64,000 nt of DNA from contig OY744466.1 of assembly GCA_963556145.1 (NCBI GenBank), forward strand, positions 1,364,001-1,428,000. The letters run 5' to 3'. Origin of the DNA: Hygrocybe punicea. Taxonomy: Eukaryota > Basidiomycota > Agaricomycetes > Agaricales > Hygrophoraceae. The translations under genes and the position numbers were made by a program. The notes under the pieces were generated by a model. That model saw nothing but the letters and a program-made list of their open reading frames with translations. It made no database searches and was not told the origin of the DNA. This document shows, piece by piece, positions 34,194 through 46,606 of the stretch (the stretch's first letter is position 1; each line of letters opens with the position of its first letter).

Positions 34194-37100
34194 CTATTGA
34201 TACCATCTTTCTCGCAGGCGTTTTCGAGCGACCATAGGTTTCGTGACCATGATTGCTAGGGCTAAGCCAGAGACCGTGAGGACAAGTTGCGCCTTGTTAA
34301 AGTTCTCGTTCAGAACATCAAACGTATTCGATGGCGAGATCCTTGTCGAAAATAGGTCCAGACCGTAGGCAAATACCACTGAAGTAGACTCAAGAAGAGC
34401 GGGAGAGGCAAGAATGCGTCGTATATTGGCCACCTATAGCAACATCAGTAATAACTTTATAGAATGGAGGTCACTAAACGCACATCATAATTGTGTGACA
34501 ACACGCGTCGAGGATCGTTTGGAAGAATTGGTTCATACTGAATAAGATATTCCTCCTGCTCTTCCGCCGTGGTTTTGCGATGGGGTCTCCGAGGATCCAA
34601 GAAGCGGCGAGAGTAGGCCTGAATTTGGTGATTGTGATTGGCGACTTCACCGGTGACTTTTGAGTTCGATGCACACTATGAGAGGAGACAATTCCATACC
34701 TAAAATATCTTTAGCCGTGATGCCGAACTTCGTGGAGGTGGTGGAGATGGCAGTGATACCATGAGGGAAAATGTACGATTGTTCGATGGCGGTGACATTT
34801 ACGCTCGCATTGGAGTAAGACGACATATCAGAACTAGATAGCAATCAGTCTATGCAGAGGCGAAGCAAAGAAGGGATTTACCTCCTCGTCTTATCGTCAA
34901 CTTGTCTTCCCTCATACAACTCTACCGAAACCATTCTATACCCTTTAGTCTGGCCAACTCCAGCAAAGCCCTCGTAATAGTGATATACAAGCCAGTTCTC
35001 AGTGAGAGACGCTTTAACATCACAAACTCCGGCGCTCGCTGCGACTGTCGCACGATAGATGAAACTGCCTTTAGTGCTATCGATCAGATATATGCCGCAT
35101 GTCGTTGGTGATACAAGTGGGGACTCCGTCAAAACGACGAATACCCGGGGATTGAGATATTTATACAAGGTCGTCCTATTACCAAGTACTTTTCCGACCG
35201 ATGCAACAGGTCCTCGGGTTGAAGAAAACATGGCTTGAATCCTTTCTTCGGGGGCCAAATGAAGCGACCACGTCGGGAAGGCTACCACTTTGTCGCCAAG
35301 TTCGGGAACGAACACAATTTGGTGACCCAGAACGCGTTGTGGCCCTGCACGCAGTAGGAAATGCAACGATGGTAAAGCTTTCATGAACGCAGCTCGGTGA
35401 TGGGGAGTGTCGGGATAAATATGAGCCTGCCAATGGAGATTACCCACTTGTAAGTAAACAGAGGATACAACTCGAAACAAACCTGGAGGTTCTCATCGAA
35501 TAGCACCACGGTCTTTTCGTCATTGTGCAACAAGTACGCCTCAAGTAAGGGACCGGCTATAAGGTCTAAGCCTTGAAGGATATCTACAGATGATGATACA
35601 TTCCTCGCATCTTCTCCAGTGAGCGCATCCAGGTGGAAAAGAACAGTGTCTACAAGGCTCTTTCGTACGGTTAGAGACATAATATAATCATTTGGACAAT
35701 GACTAACATTGTCGGCTCTGCGCTGCGTTACGAGGACTACTTGCGGACTGTCTCCGTCGCTGACGGTCCGAGTGACAAAGAGCTTCGCGGGCAGTATTCG
35801 ACCACCCACATCAGTCGCCCATCCAAGCCCCAAAAGTCGGCTCCACAGGATATTTCCGTTGCTAGAATCGATGCCAAATACTTTCCCAAAAGGTGTAGCG
35901 GCTACGATGATTTGCCTGAAGCCAAAAGCATCTCGCGAAAGTGGGCCAGCATCAATGGAAGCCGAAGCGGACGATGAGACAGAGGCATAAGATCCCGTAG
36001 CGAACCGTTTTGCAAAGTTAACGACGTATTGAGGGAACTCCTGCTATGATATTCATCACAATGATCTGACTAGATATTCGGTATACTTACCTGCGCGTCT
36101 GATAGTTGACGTTTGAGTCTGGCCAAAGTTGTCTCGTGGCCTTCTCCAAAATGAGATAATATCACCTTCTTCTCAGGCAACTCGACAAATTCTGCGACCC
36201 TGATGCTGGCCAAAGACTCCTCTCGCGTCCATTGTGCTTTATCTTGTTGCCACAGCTGAACAGCTCCCGTGGAAGTAGTTATTGCGATGCGCGTCAATAC
36301 CGTCCATCCATGAGGATTGGCGATATCGATTGCAATCTGCAACACGGTGATGAAAGGGTGACAAATGGATGGTGAGATGACCTTACATGGTTCATTACGC
36401 CGTGTACGTGTGTTTCGAATGGAAACCCAAAACTTGTTAGCATGCCTTTCCCATCGCCGAGGTGCGCCGAAAAAATATCGACGGAAGCCCTCTGACAAAA
36501 GGTTATTACAAAACCGCTGGTTCATTACGAAGGAAACAATTACTTTAATTACGTGAGACCAGCGGACACGCGCAATATATGGCCAACGATTGTGATCAAA
36601 ACCTCCGGCGTAATGGGACTCCTCATAAGCTTGCGAGGGTGCCTTCCAGATTGGTTTCCACATCAGTGCCATTAATCAACAAACGGTGGAGACGCACAGA
36701 ATCTGCGAAGTCCCAAATTGTCGCAAAACCCGATCCCCCAGTATTTAACTTGAGGATGCTACTTGACCCGTCAGGCTTAATCGCAACAAATTGCCCATGA
36801 TCCCGCAAGCCGACATCGACAAACTCCTTGTACAATGACCCTTTAACTTGTGTTGGTTTCCCTTTCAGCTCGGGTGTCAAAGAAAATGAGGTGAGCGTTC
36901 CTTGTTCCAGCCACGCTACAACAGGCTTTACTGAGGTGTCATTGATGTGTCGAAGAGCAAGAATGTCCAACAGGCCGTGAGATAAACTGGAGGGAACATT
37001 GGTGGAGGAGAGCTCGTCGCCTGTCGCAGTTGAAAGTGCAGTAAGTTGGAGTGTATATGATGCGATCGACTTCGTCAAACCGATCATGTATATTGCGGTT

Positions 37101-37882
37101 GAAGTGGCGATAACATCCGAGATGATTGTCGTGGAGCTGTCGAATCGAGTTAGTATACAACGCTGTTGGTTGACAAGTTGTGCCAAATTGACCTGTGATC
37201 TGCGGATGTCCAAGTCCATTTTGTGTGGCCATGAAGCCCACTGATACGTTGCATGGTATGACCGTTTGTTAATACAAACAGGTCTGGGATGTCCCCCGTT
37301 AACGAATCATCGCTGAGGAATGCGATTTCGGTGCCAAGGTCGCTTGGGTTGGACATACGACCGGAATCTGCTTGGTGCAGACGTTTCTCCACGAGCAATT
37401 GACCAGTTAGAGCTTCGAACAACCTCAGAGTTGCGCCACCGGGTCCAGACAGCGAAACAACAACTGTCGAACAGCCATGAATACAGCAAAATAACACGAG
37501 TTTCGCAAGGGTGACGAACCATTTTTTTGACTGCGAAATTGTACTATGGCATCTTGGGGCTCGAAAATGTGCCTCCACGCTAGTTTTAAAGCACTCCGAA
37601 TGAGCTACATTTGGAACAGTGCATAACTCGAGGACCCGTACCAACAGAGCCATTCACAGGGTCCAGTGCTGCCAAGACGTTGCTTTCTGTCGCGGTAAGA
37701 ATGATACTCTGCGTTGTCTCCTCCCCGACTCTATGGAAGACTGGCGCAGTGGACCGGGAACCAAATAGCGGGATCCCGACCAGACGTTTATGCCAATCCA
37801 CGACCCCAACTTCGGATTCTTGAAGTGCCCATGAAGACGCTATACAAAGCGTGGCAAGTAAGCCTTGGTGTAGCAGGCGCAT
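34194..37882 (-). CDS. EMC1: ER membrane protein complex subunit 1 (EMC1)
   Basis: The large luminal subunit of the ER membrane protein complex, which inserts membrane proteins. The start at 37882 gives a signal-like MRLLHQGLLATLCIASSWAL followed by a beta-propeller-like N-terminus (SESNVLAALDPVNGS-type and TGQLLVEKRLH segments). The C-terminal DUF1620 part is seen in TESPLVSPTTCGIYLIDSTK, then GITAKDIL, SHNYDVANIRRILASPALLE and the last hydrophobic helix (AQLVLTVSGLALAIMV) followed by a basic tail ending RERWYQ. More than ten exons with short introns are needed. It sits between the SNF2 gene (same strand, 152 bp away) and the divergently transcribed phosphatase gene. Confidence 0.9.
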
Positions 37883-38039
37883 TTCCGAACACCACTATCA
37901 GGTATATCCGCTGCCAGCTGCAACTTGAAGCTGGTCAGAATGTGTGGCGAATACGTTCCCACACATTACATATTATTTTATACCTTGAGCTCTTCAAGTC
38001 GGACGTTTCACTCAGATTTATCTCGCAATTGTATTCTCC

Positions 38040-39349
38040 ATGCCACAATACACGCCAGATAAATGGATAGAACAGCTAATGAAATGCCAGCACCTGCCCG
38101 AAGCCGACATGAAGACCCTTTGTGATCGAGTTCGCGCTATCCTGATGGAAGAGTCAAATATCCAGCCAGTGTCAAGTCCAGTAACCATCTGCGGGGATGT
38201 ACACGGCCAATTCTGGGATGTACTCGAATTGCTGCGTAAAGGCGGAAAAGTGCCCGAGACGAGCTATATATTCATGGCACGTATGTGTTGGTTGGATTTC
38301 TGGTTTGGAGAAACTCACGTCCCAGCAGGGGGATTTCGTCGACCGAGGGCATTACAGCCTGGAGACTGTCTCACTACTTCTTGTGCTAAAAGCTAGGTAG
38401 GGGAACGTCACCCGTTTGTGCCCACGCAATAAAATTCATTTCAGATACCCCGACAAAGTCACGCTACTGCGAGGAAACCACGAGAGTAGACAGATAACCC
38501 AGGTTTACGGTTTCTACGGTAAGCGTTGATATGCGAGGTGCATGTGTGTTCCTCATGTAGAACTTTCTTTAAAGATGAATGTCAACAAAAGTACGGAAGC
38601 GCGACGGTGTGGAAAGCTTGCTGTAATGTATTCGACTATCTAAATCTTGCAGCGGTACGTATTCGTTTTCCCTACCGGGTGCATCCACATGATTCTATTG
38701 GCTCGAAGATTATAGATGGAGAGACACTCTGCGTTCACGGTGGCCTATCACCAGATATCAGGACACTTGATCAGATTCGAGTCTTGTCCAGAGCACAGGA
38801 GATCCCTCACGAAGGGGCCTTTTGTGGTAGGCTTGATGCTAAATAACTTCGCCTCGTACTTGATGACCTCGTGCAGACCTCATGTGGTCGGATCCCGATG
38901 ACATTGAGAATTGGGCTGTCAGCCCTCGTGGTGCAGGATGGCTATTTGGCGGGAGTGTGACAAGAGAGGTCTGCCTATTCCCTTCCACTCATTGTTCGGC
39001 AGTCATCTGAAAACCTTAATTTCCCGCAGTTTAATCATGTAAATTCTCTTCGCCTCATAGCACGCGCGCATCAGCTTGTCCAGGAGGGCTACAAACACAT
39101 GTTCGACGAGCAACTGGTCACGGTGTGGTCCGCACCAAATTACTGCTATCGATGTGGAAATATGGCATCGATATTGACCATCCACGAAAATGGAGACAAG
39201 TCATTTGCAGTATACGGAGCTGCGGAGGAGAACGAGCGCGACAAGAGCATGCAGACAAGGAGAATGGTCGGTCCATGTTTTTCTTGGTTTGGCAGTATTT
39301 TCGCTCACGATGGCGGTCATGATAGAGCAACATGCCATACTTCGTATGA
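38040..39349 (+). CDS. PP2A-like serine/threonine phosphatase catalytic subunit (PPG1/PP6 type)
   Basis: A metal-dependent phosphatase of about 300 residues. Signature motifs: GDVHGQFWD (38195), [12 protein letters not shown] (after an intron), [46 protein letters not shown] and [13 protein letters not shown], which supply the metal ligands and catalytic residues. It starts [13 protein letters not shown] at 38040. The C-terminus, after a short intron, reads SNMPYFV, a PP2A-family style end (typically xYFL). The first intron (38277-38328) seems to begin with GC rather than GT, directly inside the GDxVDRG motif coding region. PP4, PP6 and PPG1 relatives are close, so the exact type is uncertain. 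Confidence 0.88.
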
Positions 39350-39710
39350 TCAAGGATGTGAATTTGCATATGTTACATGGTCAGGAGTAGGACATCGTAG
39401 GATCCCGCGAGCTGCTACCGTCTTGTGTGGGGGAAAAAGATAACCACACAGTCATCCAAAAGTCCTTCATACTGAACTGTGTCGAAGCCATTCGTTGAAT
39501 GGTGTTCATGAAGATCCAGGTTACTGGTAAACCCGCCTGATCAAAGATATTGAGCACAACGACTGCAAATGGCGTGCTGGATTTTCGAGACGCATCGCTG
39601 GCGCTCCTTCACGAAATAGTTGAAATGCCCACTCGCTCCCCGCCTTCTCATGACAGAATTACTGCTGACCGTGATTGGGCTGACGCCGGTCCGGCGGTCC
39701 GCAGCCACCG
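39350..39710. promoter_or_regulatory. Intergenic region, phosphatase 3' end to FolB gene
   Basis: About 360 bp between two genes in the same orientation. An open frame from 39550 overlaps the next gene in another frame and has no family resemblance. It probably holds the phosphatase terminator and the promoter of the folate-pathway gene. Confidence 0.4.
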
Positions 39711-40511
39711 ATGTCTTTTTCTTCTTGCGCCGACGTCGTCTTTGTCGATTCTCTCCACCTCTTTGCCGAAGTTGGTCCCGACTGCTGGGGCGATACTCGC
39801 AAACAGCCTGCCATCGTCAGCGTCTACCTCCACCTCTACCCCTTCTACCTCACGCGTGCTGGGACCTCCGACGACCTCCGTGATTCGGTGAACTACAGCC
39901 ACCTCGCCAAGATAGTGACGTCGCTCCTCGATGCCCCAGGTGCGAAGTTCCCCGGCGTGAGGAGCCTCGTGGGTGCTATCACGGAGGCAGCGTTCGACTT
40001 GGCCGCCGGGGCCGCCGCTGAGGTGCGCGTGCGGGTTGAGCTGCCGAAGATGATCTTGCTGGCTTCCGGCTTCGCGGTCGAGGTCACAACTCCTGCGGGA
40101 CAGAGGAGCGAGGATGCATCCATGAACGTTTTTGTTACGGATTTGACGTTGGCGGTGGTGATTGGTGTGAATCCTCCGGAGCGGAAGGTGAAGCAACGTG
40201 TCGTCACGAATATCGTGTTTCACGAACATGCAAGACCATACTCTGCCGTCGATTATCCGAGAATTATCTCAGAGATATCAAAGGCATGTCTCAACGCATC
40301 ATTTTCGTCTCACACTGAATTGATAGCCCTGTAGAAAATCGAAGTGTCTTTGTATCTCACTCTAGAGAAATTCGTCTTGGAAGTCGTGCGCAAGGCGTGT
40401 CTCTCGTCAGACGTCTTTCAGGCCGTTACCGTCCGAGCTCAGAAACCTAATGCGTTGACGTTTGCTCGGTCTTCTGGCGTAGAAATCACGCGCCAGAGAT
40501 CTGCATTTTGA
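39711..40511 (+). CDS. Dihydroneopterin aldolase (tandem FolB domains)
   Basis: Folate biosynthesis: converts 7,8-dihydroneopterin to 6-hydroxymethyl-dihydropterin plus glycolaldehyde. The frame from 39711 has a first FolB domain starting DVVFVDSLHLFAEVGPDCWG and including DSVNYSHLAKIV. A second begins about residue 135 (VTDLTLAVVIGVNPPERKVK) with YSAVDYPRIISEIS. An intron at 40286-40334, seemingly GC-AG, joins it to KIEVSLYLTLEKFVLEVVRK and the protein ends QRSAF at 40511. In many fungi FolB is fused to FolK and FolP (Fol1). Here only two FolB domains fit before the next gene, so the enzyme seems to be separate. An N-terminal exon upstream of 39711 is possible. Confidence 0.75.
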
Positions 40512-40959
40512 TGTGATTTAAAGCCTTTTCTTCCGCCCGGAATCACGCAATACTGTATCTGGTATGTCACCCGCGACAGCACTGAGCAACAGATACTCCC
40601 GATGTCACCATTCTTAACACCAGGTAATATAATATCCGTTTGGTGTGCGAAGAATTCATTTCTATGCCAATCACCATCTCCTGTTGAATTCATCCGCTAT
40701 TTTGTTCACCCACTGAGAGTGCTGGACGTCCAGCAGGTGATTCTACGACGACGGCGAGCTCTGTTCCGTGTTGGTTCCGTCGTCCAAGGTTGTAAAGGAA
40801 GTGATTGAATATATCGAGATTTTCAGAATGAAATCCGTTCCGTTTTCTGATTGAGGTTTTCCATGCACGCTCCAAAGAAATGTGTTCCATAACTTAATTC
40901 TCTCCCTTTTACATTGGGCGCCTCGCTGTCCCCAGTCTGGCCCGTCGTCGCCCTCGACG
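40512..40959. promoter_or_regulatory. Intergenic region upstream of trehalose-complex gene
   Basis: About 450 bp between two genes in the same orientation. Overlapping frames on both strands are antisense shadows of the next gene or random. It should contain the promoter and 5' leader of the trehalose-complex subunit. No specific element is claimed. Confidence 0.4.
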
Positions 40960-43900
40960 ATGAGCTCCTTTCGCAACCATCGTGTCGTCATCGCCTCCCT
41001 CTTCCTCCCCTCTACCGCCGTCCTCGAACGCTCGTCTCCCCCAACTCCACACCCACTGGCAGGCACAAGGGAACAGCCATCTCTCACCATCCCTGCATCT
41101 GCATTTCGCTCTGGCGACAACTTGAAGATCACCCCCACCACAGTCGGGCACCGTCGTACACCTAGTGTCCCAGGCCCTCCAAAGAGCATCGTCGAGGATC
41201 TTAGAGACAAGGTGCGCGCCTCTGCCCAGCGCCTAACCCTCTCTGACGGGCCCATTCCATTGCAGACCAGGATCAATACGCCCGTGTTGATCTCCCCGCG
41301 CGACGAGCAGGCGAACCCCTTCGCTAACCTTCCTCCAACCGTTAGTTCACCGCAGGCGATCGAGGTCCCATCGATTGCGCTCTTGGCACGGAAATACCCC
41401 TCGATACGTAGCGAGCATGCACCCGCACGTATCCAGCGCAAGAGTTCTCGATCGTCGTCTCGTCGCCCAACAGAGCAAGAGTCGATGATGCGCATGTCGT
41501 TCAACCAGTCCTGGCACCTTGCCCTGAACCCCCACTGCAACGGCGGCCTGAAGAATGCGGTGGATAGCGTTAGCGACAGGCTGAAGAAGAAGCTTTGGGT
41601 AGGTACACTGGGCACGAACACCGATTCCTTCCCGGAGAGCATTAGGAGCGACATCGATCGGAAGATGATGCAGCAGTGTAGCAGCTTGCCCATCTGGATA
41701 CCCGATGCAGAGTTCGAGAGCTGCTATGATGAGTTTTGTCACCAGGTGCGTGTTATATTCTCGCTCGGTCTCCGTGATCGCCAATCGAATGATGTTGCTC
41801 AAGGTGCTCTGGCCATGTCTGCATTATACCGTCCCCGATGCACCCAAGACCAAATATTTCTACGAATCAGTTTCTTACAAGCAGTATGTCGCAGTTAACC
41901 AACGCTTCGCAGATGCCATCATCGCGAACTACCAAGACGGTGACATCAGTACGTTCTCCTTGTACACCCCTCACACCTCAATTATCTGTCCCTCCAGTCT
42001 GGGTCAATGACTATCACCTGATGCTCCTCCCGTCCCTCCTACGTGCATCTCCTAAGCTGCCGTCGCATGTTCCCATCGGATTCTTCATGCACGTTGCATT
42101 CCCATCCTCCGAGATCTTCCGTTGCCTCTCCGTCCGGCAGGCCCTCCTCCACGGCCTCCTTGCTGCCGATCTCGTCGGATTTCAGACCGCAAACTACGCG
42201 CGGCACTTCCGGCAGACGGTGTCTCGCATCCTGGCATACGAAGCACTGCCAAAGGGGATCCAGGTGGATGGTGGGCTCGGTGGAGGCAGGTTTGTGGATG
42301 TCGGTGTGTTCCCGATGGGGATTGATGTGGGTGCGTTGAGGGAGAAGAGGTGTGTTGTGTCCTTTACCTTGCCCTTCATGGAAGTACAGGTGATCATTGT
42401 GCCTGTAGACGTGATCCCGAAGTCGCAGAGTGGGTCCAAGTGCTCAAGCAGCGTTATGCGGGGATGAAGACTGTCGTAGGGAGGGATAAGCTGGACGAGA
42501 TCCAGGTAGGTTTTCCTTTTTTTCGCTTTTCATTCTTACCTACCGTCACCCAGGGTGTGCGATACAAGATCCAAGCTTTCGAGGCATTCCTAGACAAGTA
42601 CCCCGAGTTCCAACAAAAGGTATACCTCCCACTTCGTCCCGCTAACACTGGCGATTGGGCCCTCACACCCGCTTCTCTGTGCGTGATAGACCGTGCTCAT
42701 CCAGGTGGCGCTGCAGACTACAGAGTCGAACGAGCTCGCGGGTGGCGTAGCGGACCTCGTGTCGCATATCAACTCGCGCTTCTCGACGCTGACGTACCAG
42801 CCCATCGTGTTCCTGCACACGCAGGATCTCACGTTTAACCAGTATTTGGCACTGTTGACTGTCGCAGATGCATTTTTGGTGACGAGCTTGCGGGAGGGGA
42901 TGGCGCTGAGGTGGGTTTGATTTCTTCTTCTTTCCGTCTCCTTTATGCCGATGTGTGTATGCGAATTAAGAACACATGAGTTTGTGGAGTGCCAAGAGGA
43001 GACGCACAGGCCTCTTATCTTGAGTGAAGTAAGTTCCAGGCCAGGGGACATGCCGTGTTGCCGCTCATGTTGATGTCTTTCTTTTTAGTTTACGGGATCT
43101 TATAGCTACAGCGGTTTCAGGTCGTGTATTGCGATCAATCCGTGGGACAGTCGTGGGACAGCCAATGCCATTCACCAAGTGTGTCCGCTACCTACACACT
43201 ATTTTTCAATGGATCATCTTAATCATCTCACAGGCTCTCACTATGAGTGACGAGGAGGCTCTCTCACGTTGGCAGGTGCATTACATTACATTACTCATCT
43301 CACTCGATCAATGAACTGACACTTTTCTGTCATTCGCATAGGAACTGCATAGTCATGTCATCACTCAGACGGCACAAGCCTTCGTCACGACGTTCATCTC
43401 TCGCTGCCTGCGCGTCAACGCTGAGCATGCACGCACCGACCTCACATCGTCCGTTGCTCCCCTCGACGTGGTGCGACTCCTCCCACGGTACAAGCATTCT
43501 CACAAGAGACTTCTGTTGATCGACTTCGAGGGCACACTGTGGCAGCGGGACATCTCCCATGCGGGGCTGTTGCACGACCCCTTCGCACCGCCGCAGGAAC
43601 CGCTGGATTTGCTGAACAAGCTTGTGGAGGATAGACGAAATGAGGTATGGTTGCTGAGCGGGCTTGCGGTAAATGGCAAGATGGACGTGGTTGCGGGCAA
43701 GTTGCCGAATGTGGGGATCGTGTATGTTTTTTTTTTGAGGGGATTCGGCTTGCCTGTCTTCCTGGCTGATGGCTAAATGTGTGACCGCATAGTGCTGAGA
43801 ACGGGTGCTTTATCAAGCCGCGCCCTACTCGCAGTGGAAGCTCGCAGTGGATCAACATGATCGTTAATTTCAACTTGACTTGGAAAACTGTCTGTTTAGA

Positions 43901-44556
43901 AATTTTGCATTATGTACGTTTGAAGCGTCCGTGTGTAGCACTGATGGGTTTGTCATTGATGGAACAACACCTTGTGATGTCTTTCTCCCCCCCCTAGTTC
44001 ACGGAACGTACGCCGGGATCGTTCATTGAAGAGAGGGAGGCTTCGATCGTTTGGCGATTCTGGACTGGCCCGATCAACGATTGCGCCGATTTCCAATGGG
44101 CGCGCCGCCAAGCTGCAGAAGCACAGAATCACATATTTGACAGGTGAGCCGTTGGTTGCTCTCATTGACGTACTCTTTGCTGACAGTCCTTCCCTGTGCA
44201 GTCTCGGTGAGCGGTATGGCCTCCGGATCATCCCAGGCGCAAGCAGCTTCCTCGTCCTCCCGAACAATATCTCGCGCTCCACCGCCGTCGGGGCTGTGTT
44301 ACACCCGGGCGGGCCAGCACATTCCCCTCAGATGGGTCGCGCACCGTGGATGTCGCCTGATACGGCCGAGGTGAATCCAGCGCACGACGTTGACTTTGTG
44401 CTTGCGGTGAGCAGTGATGAGAAGCTGTTGAGAAGGCTGAACGAGTTTAATAATGCGGAGACGTGTTCGACGAGAGGGAAGGGAACGGATGCACGGTGGA
44501 AGCTGGACCCGGAAGAGGTCGTGGGTGTGTTGTGGCAGTTTGCAAATATGTCGTGA
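40960..44556 (+). CDS. Trehalose-6-phosphate synthase/phosphatase complex regulatory subunit-like
   Basis: A large cytosolic protein with a GT20 glycosyltransferase half and a HAD-phosphatase-like half. The N-terminal 200 residues are Ser/Pro/Arg-rich, as in Tsl1/Tps3-type subunits. The GT20 half shows LWVGTLGTNTDSFPE, VWVNDYHLMLLPSLL (near 42000), VPIGFFMHVAFPSSEIFR, VGFQTANYARHF and ADAFLVTSLREGMAL. The phosphatase half starts RLLLIDFEGTL (43500), then WLLSGL, VAENGCF (about 43720/43796) and PNNISRSTAV. The motif that in active phosphatases reads DxDGT is DFEGT here, and the usual SGR is SGL. This suggests a non-catalytic regulatory subunit. About ten exons. The start at 40960 is the first ATG of the exon that keeps the Ser/Arg-rich leader; an upstream ATG at 40882 is possible. 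Confidence 0.85.
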
Positions 44557-44969
44557 GTTTGTTTATCTGTAGTGGTTGTGGGCTGGAATGGGTGTATGTT
44601 TTGTACGATGTAATTGTGTTACTTTGGAACAGAACTGAAAAGAATTTGTATTCCTGAACCTAGGATGAATGTGCATGAAAGTCATCAACATACCACCCAT
44701 CTGTTGCTCACTTGTCTTGCATTACCTTCACATGCTAGAGATTGCATACAAGCATGACAATCTTTTTTGCTCTTTTGCAGATGTTGTACTACTTTCTAAG
44801 GGATTAGAGTTGACAATATAGTGTATAATGAGTTATGGCTAGATTAAAAGAAAAAGTTCAAATATGTGACACGAATGAAAGCTGACATTCTACCATGTGA
44901 TAATGACATTGCAACAAGTCAATGAAGAATTTATAAAGGTGCTTTCCTTACAAACTGCCCAACAGACTC
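44557..44969. other. Convergent intergenic region
   Basis: About 410 bp, AT-rich, between the stop codons of two convergent genes. No coding frame is supported. It probably contains the two 3' untranslated regions. Confidence 0.45.
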
Positions 44970-46247
44970 TCAGTGCCTTCTCCAATGGAAACACCAGAAT
45001 AATCCCAAAACGAGCAGCAAGGAAAATGTATTTGTAAAGTTGATTGATACAGCTGAACTTTTAGCTGTTGCGGTCGGAGCAGCCGAGGTGGTGGAAACAA
45101 ATGGACTTGAGGTGTTTGATAGTTGAACGGGAGCATACGAAGAGGGCGTCGTGTAGACAAATCGGTCCAGATCTTGAAAGCACACATGAAATCAAGTCAT
45201 TTCAACCAAAGTGGGCAGCAGCGCGCACCAAAAAATGAGTGGTTGACTCCCGCAATGTTCTGGATTGTTACGGTGTGGGTCTCATTTCCTAGATTGCTGG
45301 CAAAGTAGATCAATGATGGCATAGTCTTTTCGCACAGCTTTCCGAATGTGCCTCCACATCCGGAGACACCGTCATATGTTTCTGTGTTTCCATCAAGAGT
45401 TACAGTGAAAAGACCGTGGTCGTTGACTGTGTCGCCAAAGATGTACAGAGCGGAGCCTTGTAGGTAAGGGATCATCAGGGGTTGGAGAAGGAAGGTTCAT
45501 ACAAGATGACGAACCTTGGAAGGAAAGGGCGACAGAGTCGCCGTCGCTGTTAGTGAACGAGGAGGTGCCGCCAGAGAAATAAGGACTGGTATTGGTGCTC
45601 CAATTACCGGTGTACTTGAGAAGCGAGGAAGAGTTTTCGACGGTGGTATTGGTCAACGTCGCCCTGGTGATTACATCAAAATTGGTCGAGGTATGAGTAA
45701 ACCAGAAACCAAACCGACCCGGGAGGCCCCAGCTGGACGGTTTCCAAAATAAAGTCCAACAAGAAATCTCCCGCGCCTTCGTCACCACTCGTTGCGCCCA
45801 AGTTCGTCAAGACCAGGGAATGCTTTGCGTAGGTGAGATTGCTCGCGCTATATAGCAAGTGCGGGTTGGAACCGTTGGTCGTTGAATGAGCGGAATACTG
45901 AGTTGTATATGGAGATCCGGACCCGACGGAGAGGGAGACGGAATAGGAACCGTAAGAAGGCCCAGAAGCACCGTAAACAAAGATTGCGGGTCCTTTTGAT
46001 AAAGATTTCAGACAAGGTCCTCTTGCCACTGCCTTGACAACGATGACTTACCGGTGAAGTTGAGGGATACGGAAGCGTTTACAACGTTCGTCAGATGGAA
46101 CGTCCCGTCGAGCCAAGGGGTCGCGCTGGCGTTGAATGTAGGAGACGAGGGGTCTGGTGTTTGCCATTGGCTGAAAGGTTCGTATGCGAGAAGAGGAGAC
46201 CAGTCGTCGACGGTGATATTGATATTTTCAGCCATGGCAGCGGTCAC
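44970..46247 (-). CDS. Secreted or membrane-anchored Ser/Thr- and Asn-rich protein, unknown function
   Basis: Five or so exons on the minus strand. The protein begins near MTAAMAENINITVDDWSPLL (46247). It has two repeats of a beta-rich module with VYGASGPSYGSYSVSLSVG and IFGDTVNDHGLFTVTLDG, each resembling the other (x-Y/F-G...G...V-x-L-x-G), and many N-x-S/T glycosylation sites. The end is a Ser/Thr-rich stretch (SSPFVSTTSAAPTATAKSS) and a hydrophobic helix LLLVLGLFWCF followed by HWRRH, a tail anchor. Proteins with this layout are common in mushrooms and are usually hypothetical. No signal peptide is visible in the exon starting at 46247, so a further upstream exon may be missing. Confidence 0.65.
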
Positions 46248-46606
46248 GAATGTGCGGGTATCGATACCCGCTCGTCTACAGTCTCAAACTCATGGAAATC
46301 AGTCGGCAACCCGTTCACAATATTTAAATATTACGCTCTCCAAGAATTCGAGCCTGAGGTTGAGGCTGTTGTGTGTTGGGCAGTCGAACACCGACTCGGA
46401 TAGATCCGAGAGTCCTTGGTTCTGCTTGTTACCCTGATTCCCCATTCATCAGACCGGAAACCACTGGCATCGGCTCAACTCCTCTGCTCGCCGTCGCCAA
46501 CAACGACCACGACGTCCTGTCTACCCGACTCCACGTTGACTAGGCACCTGCCCACACCGGCCTTCCGCATTCCGTCAGGCACATCCTCGGTAGTGAGACA
46601 TTTGGC
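46248..46606. promoter_or_regulatory. Divergent promoter region, secreted protein / Cla4 kinase
   Basis: About 360 bp between divergent genes. It contains a CGGGTATCGATACCCG palindrome at 46255-46270 and C-rich stretches. A missing first exon of the minus-strand gene may lie here. No convincing gene is seen. Confidence 0.4.
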
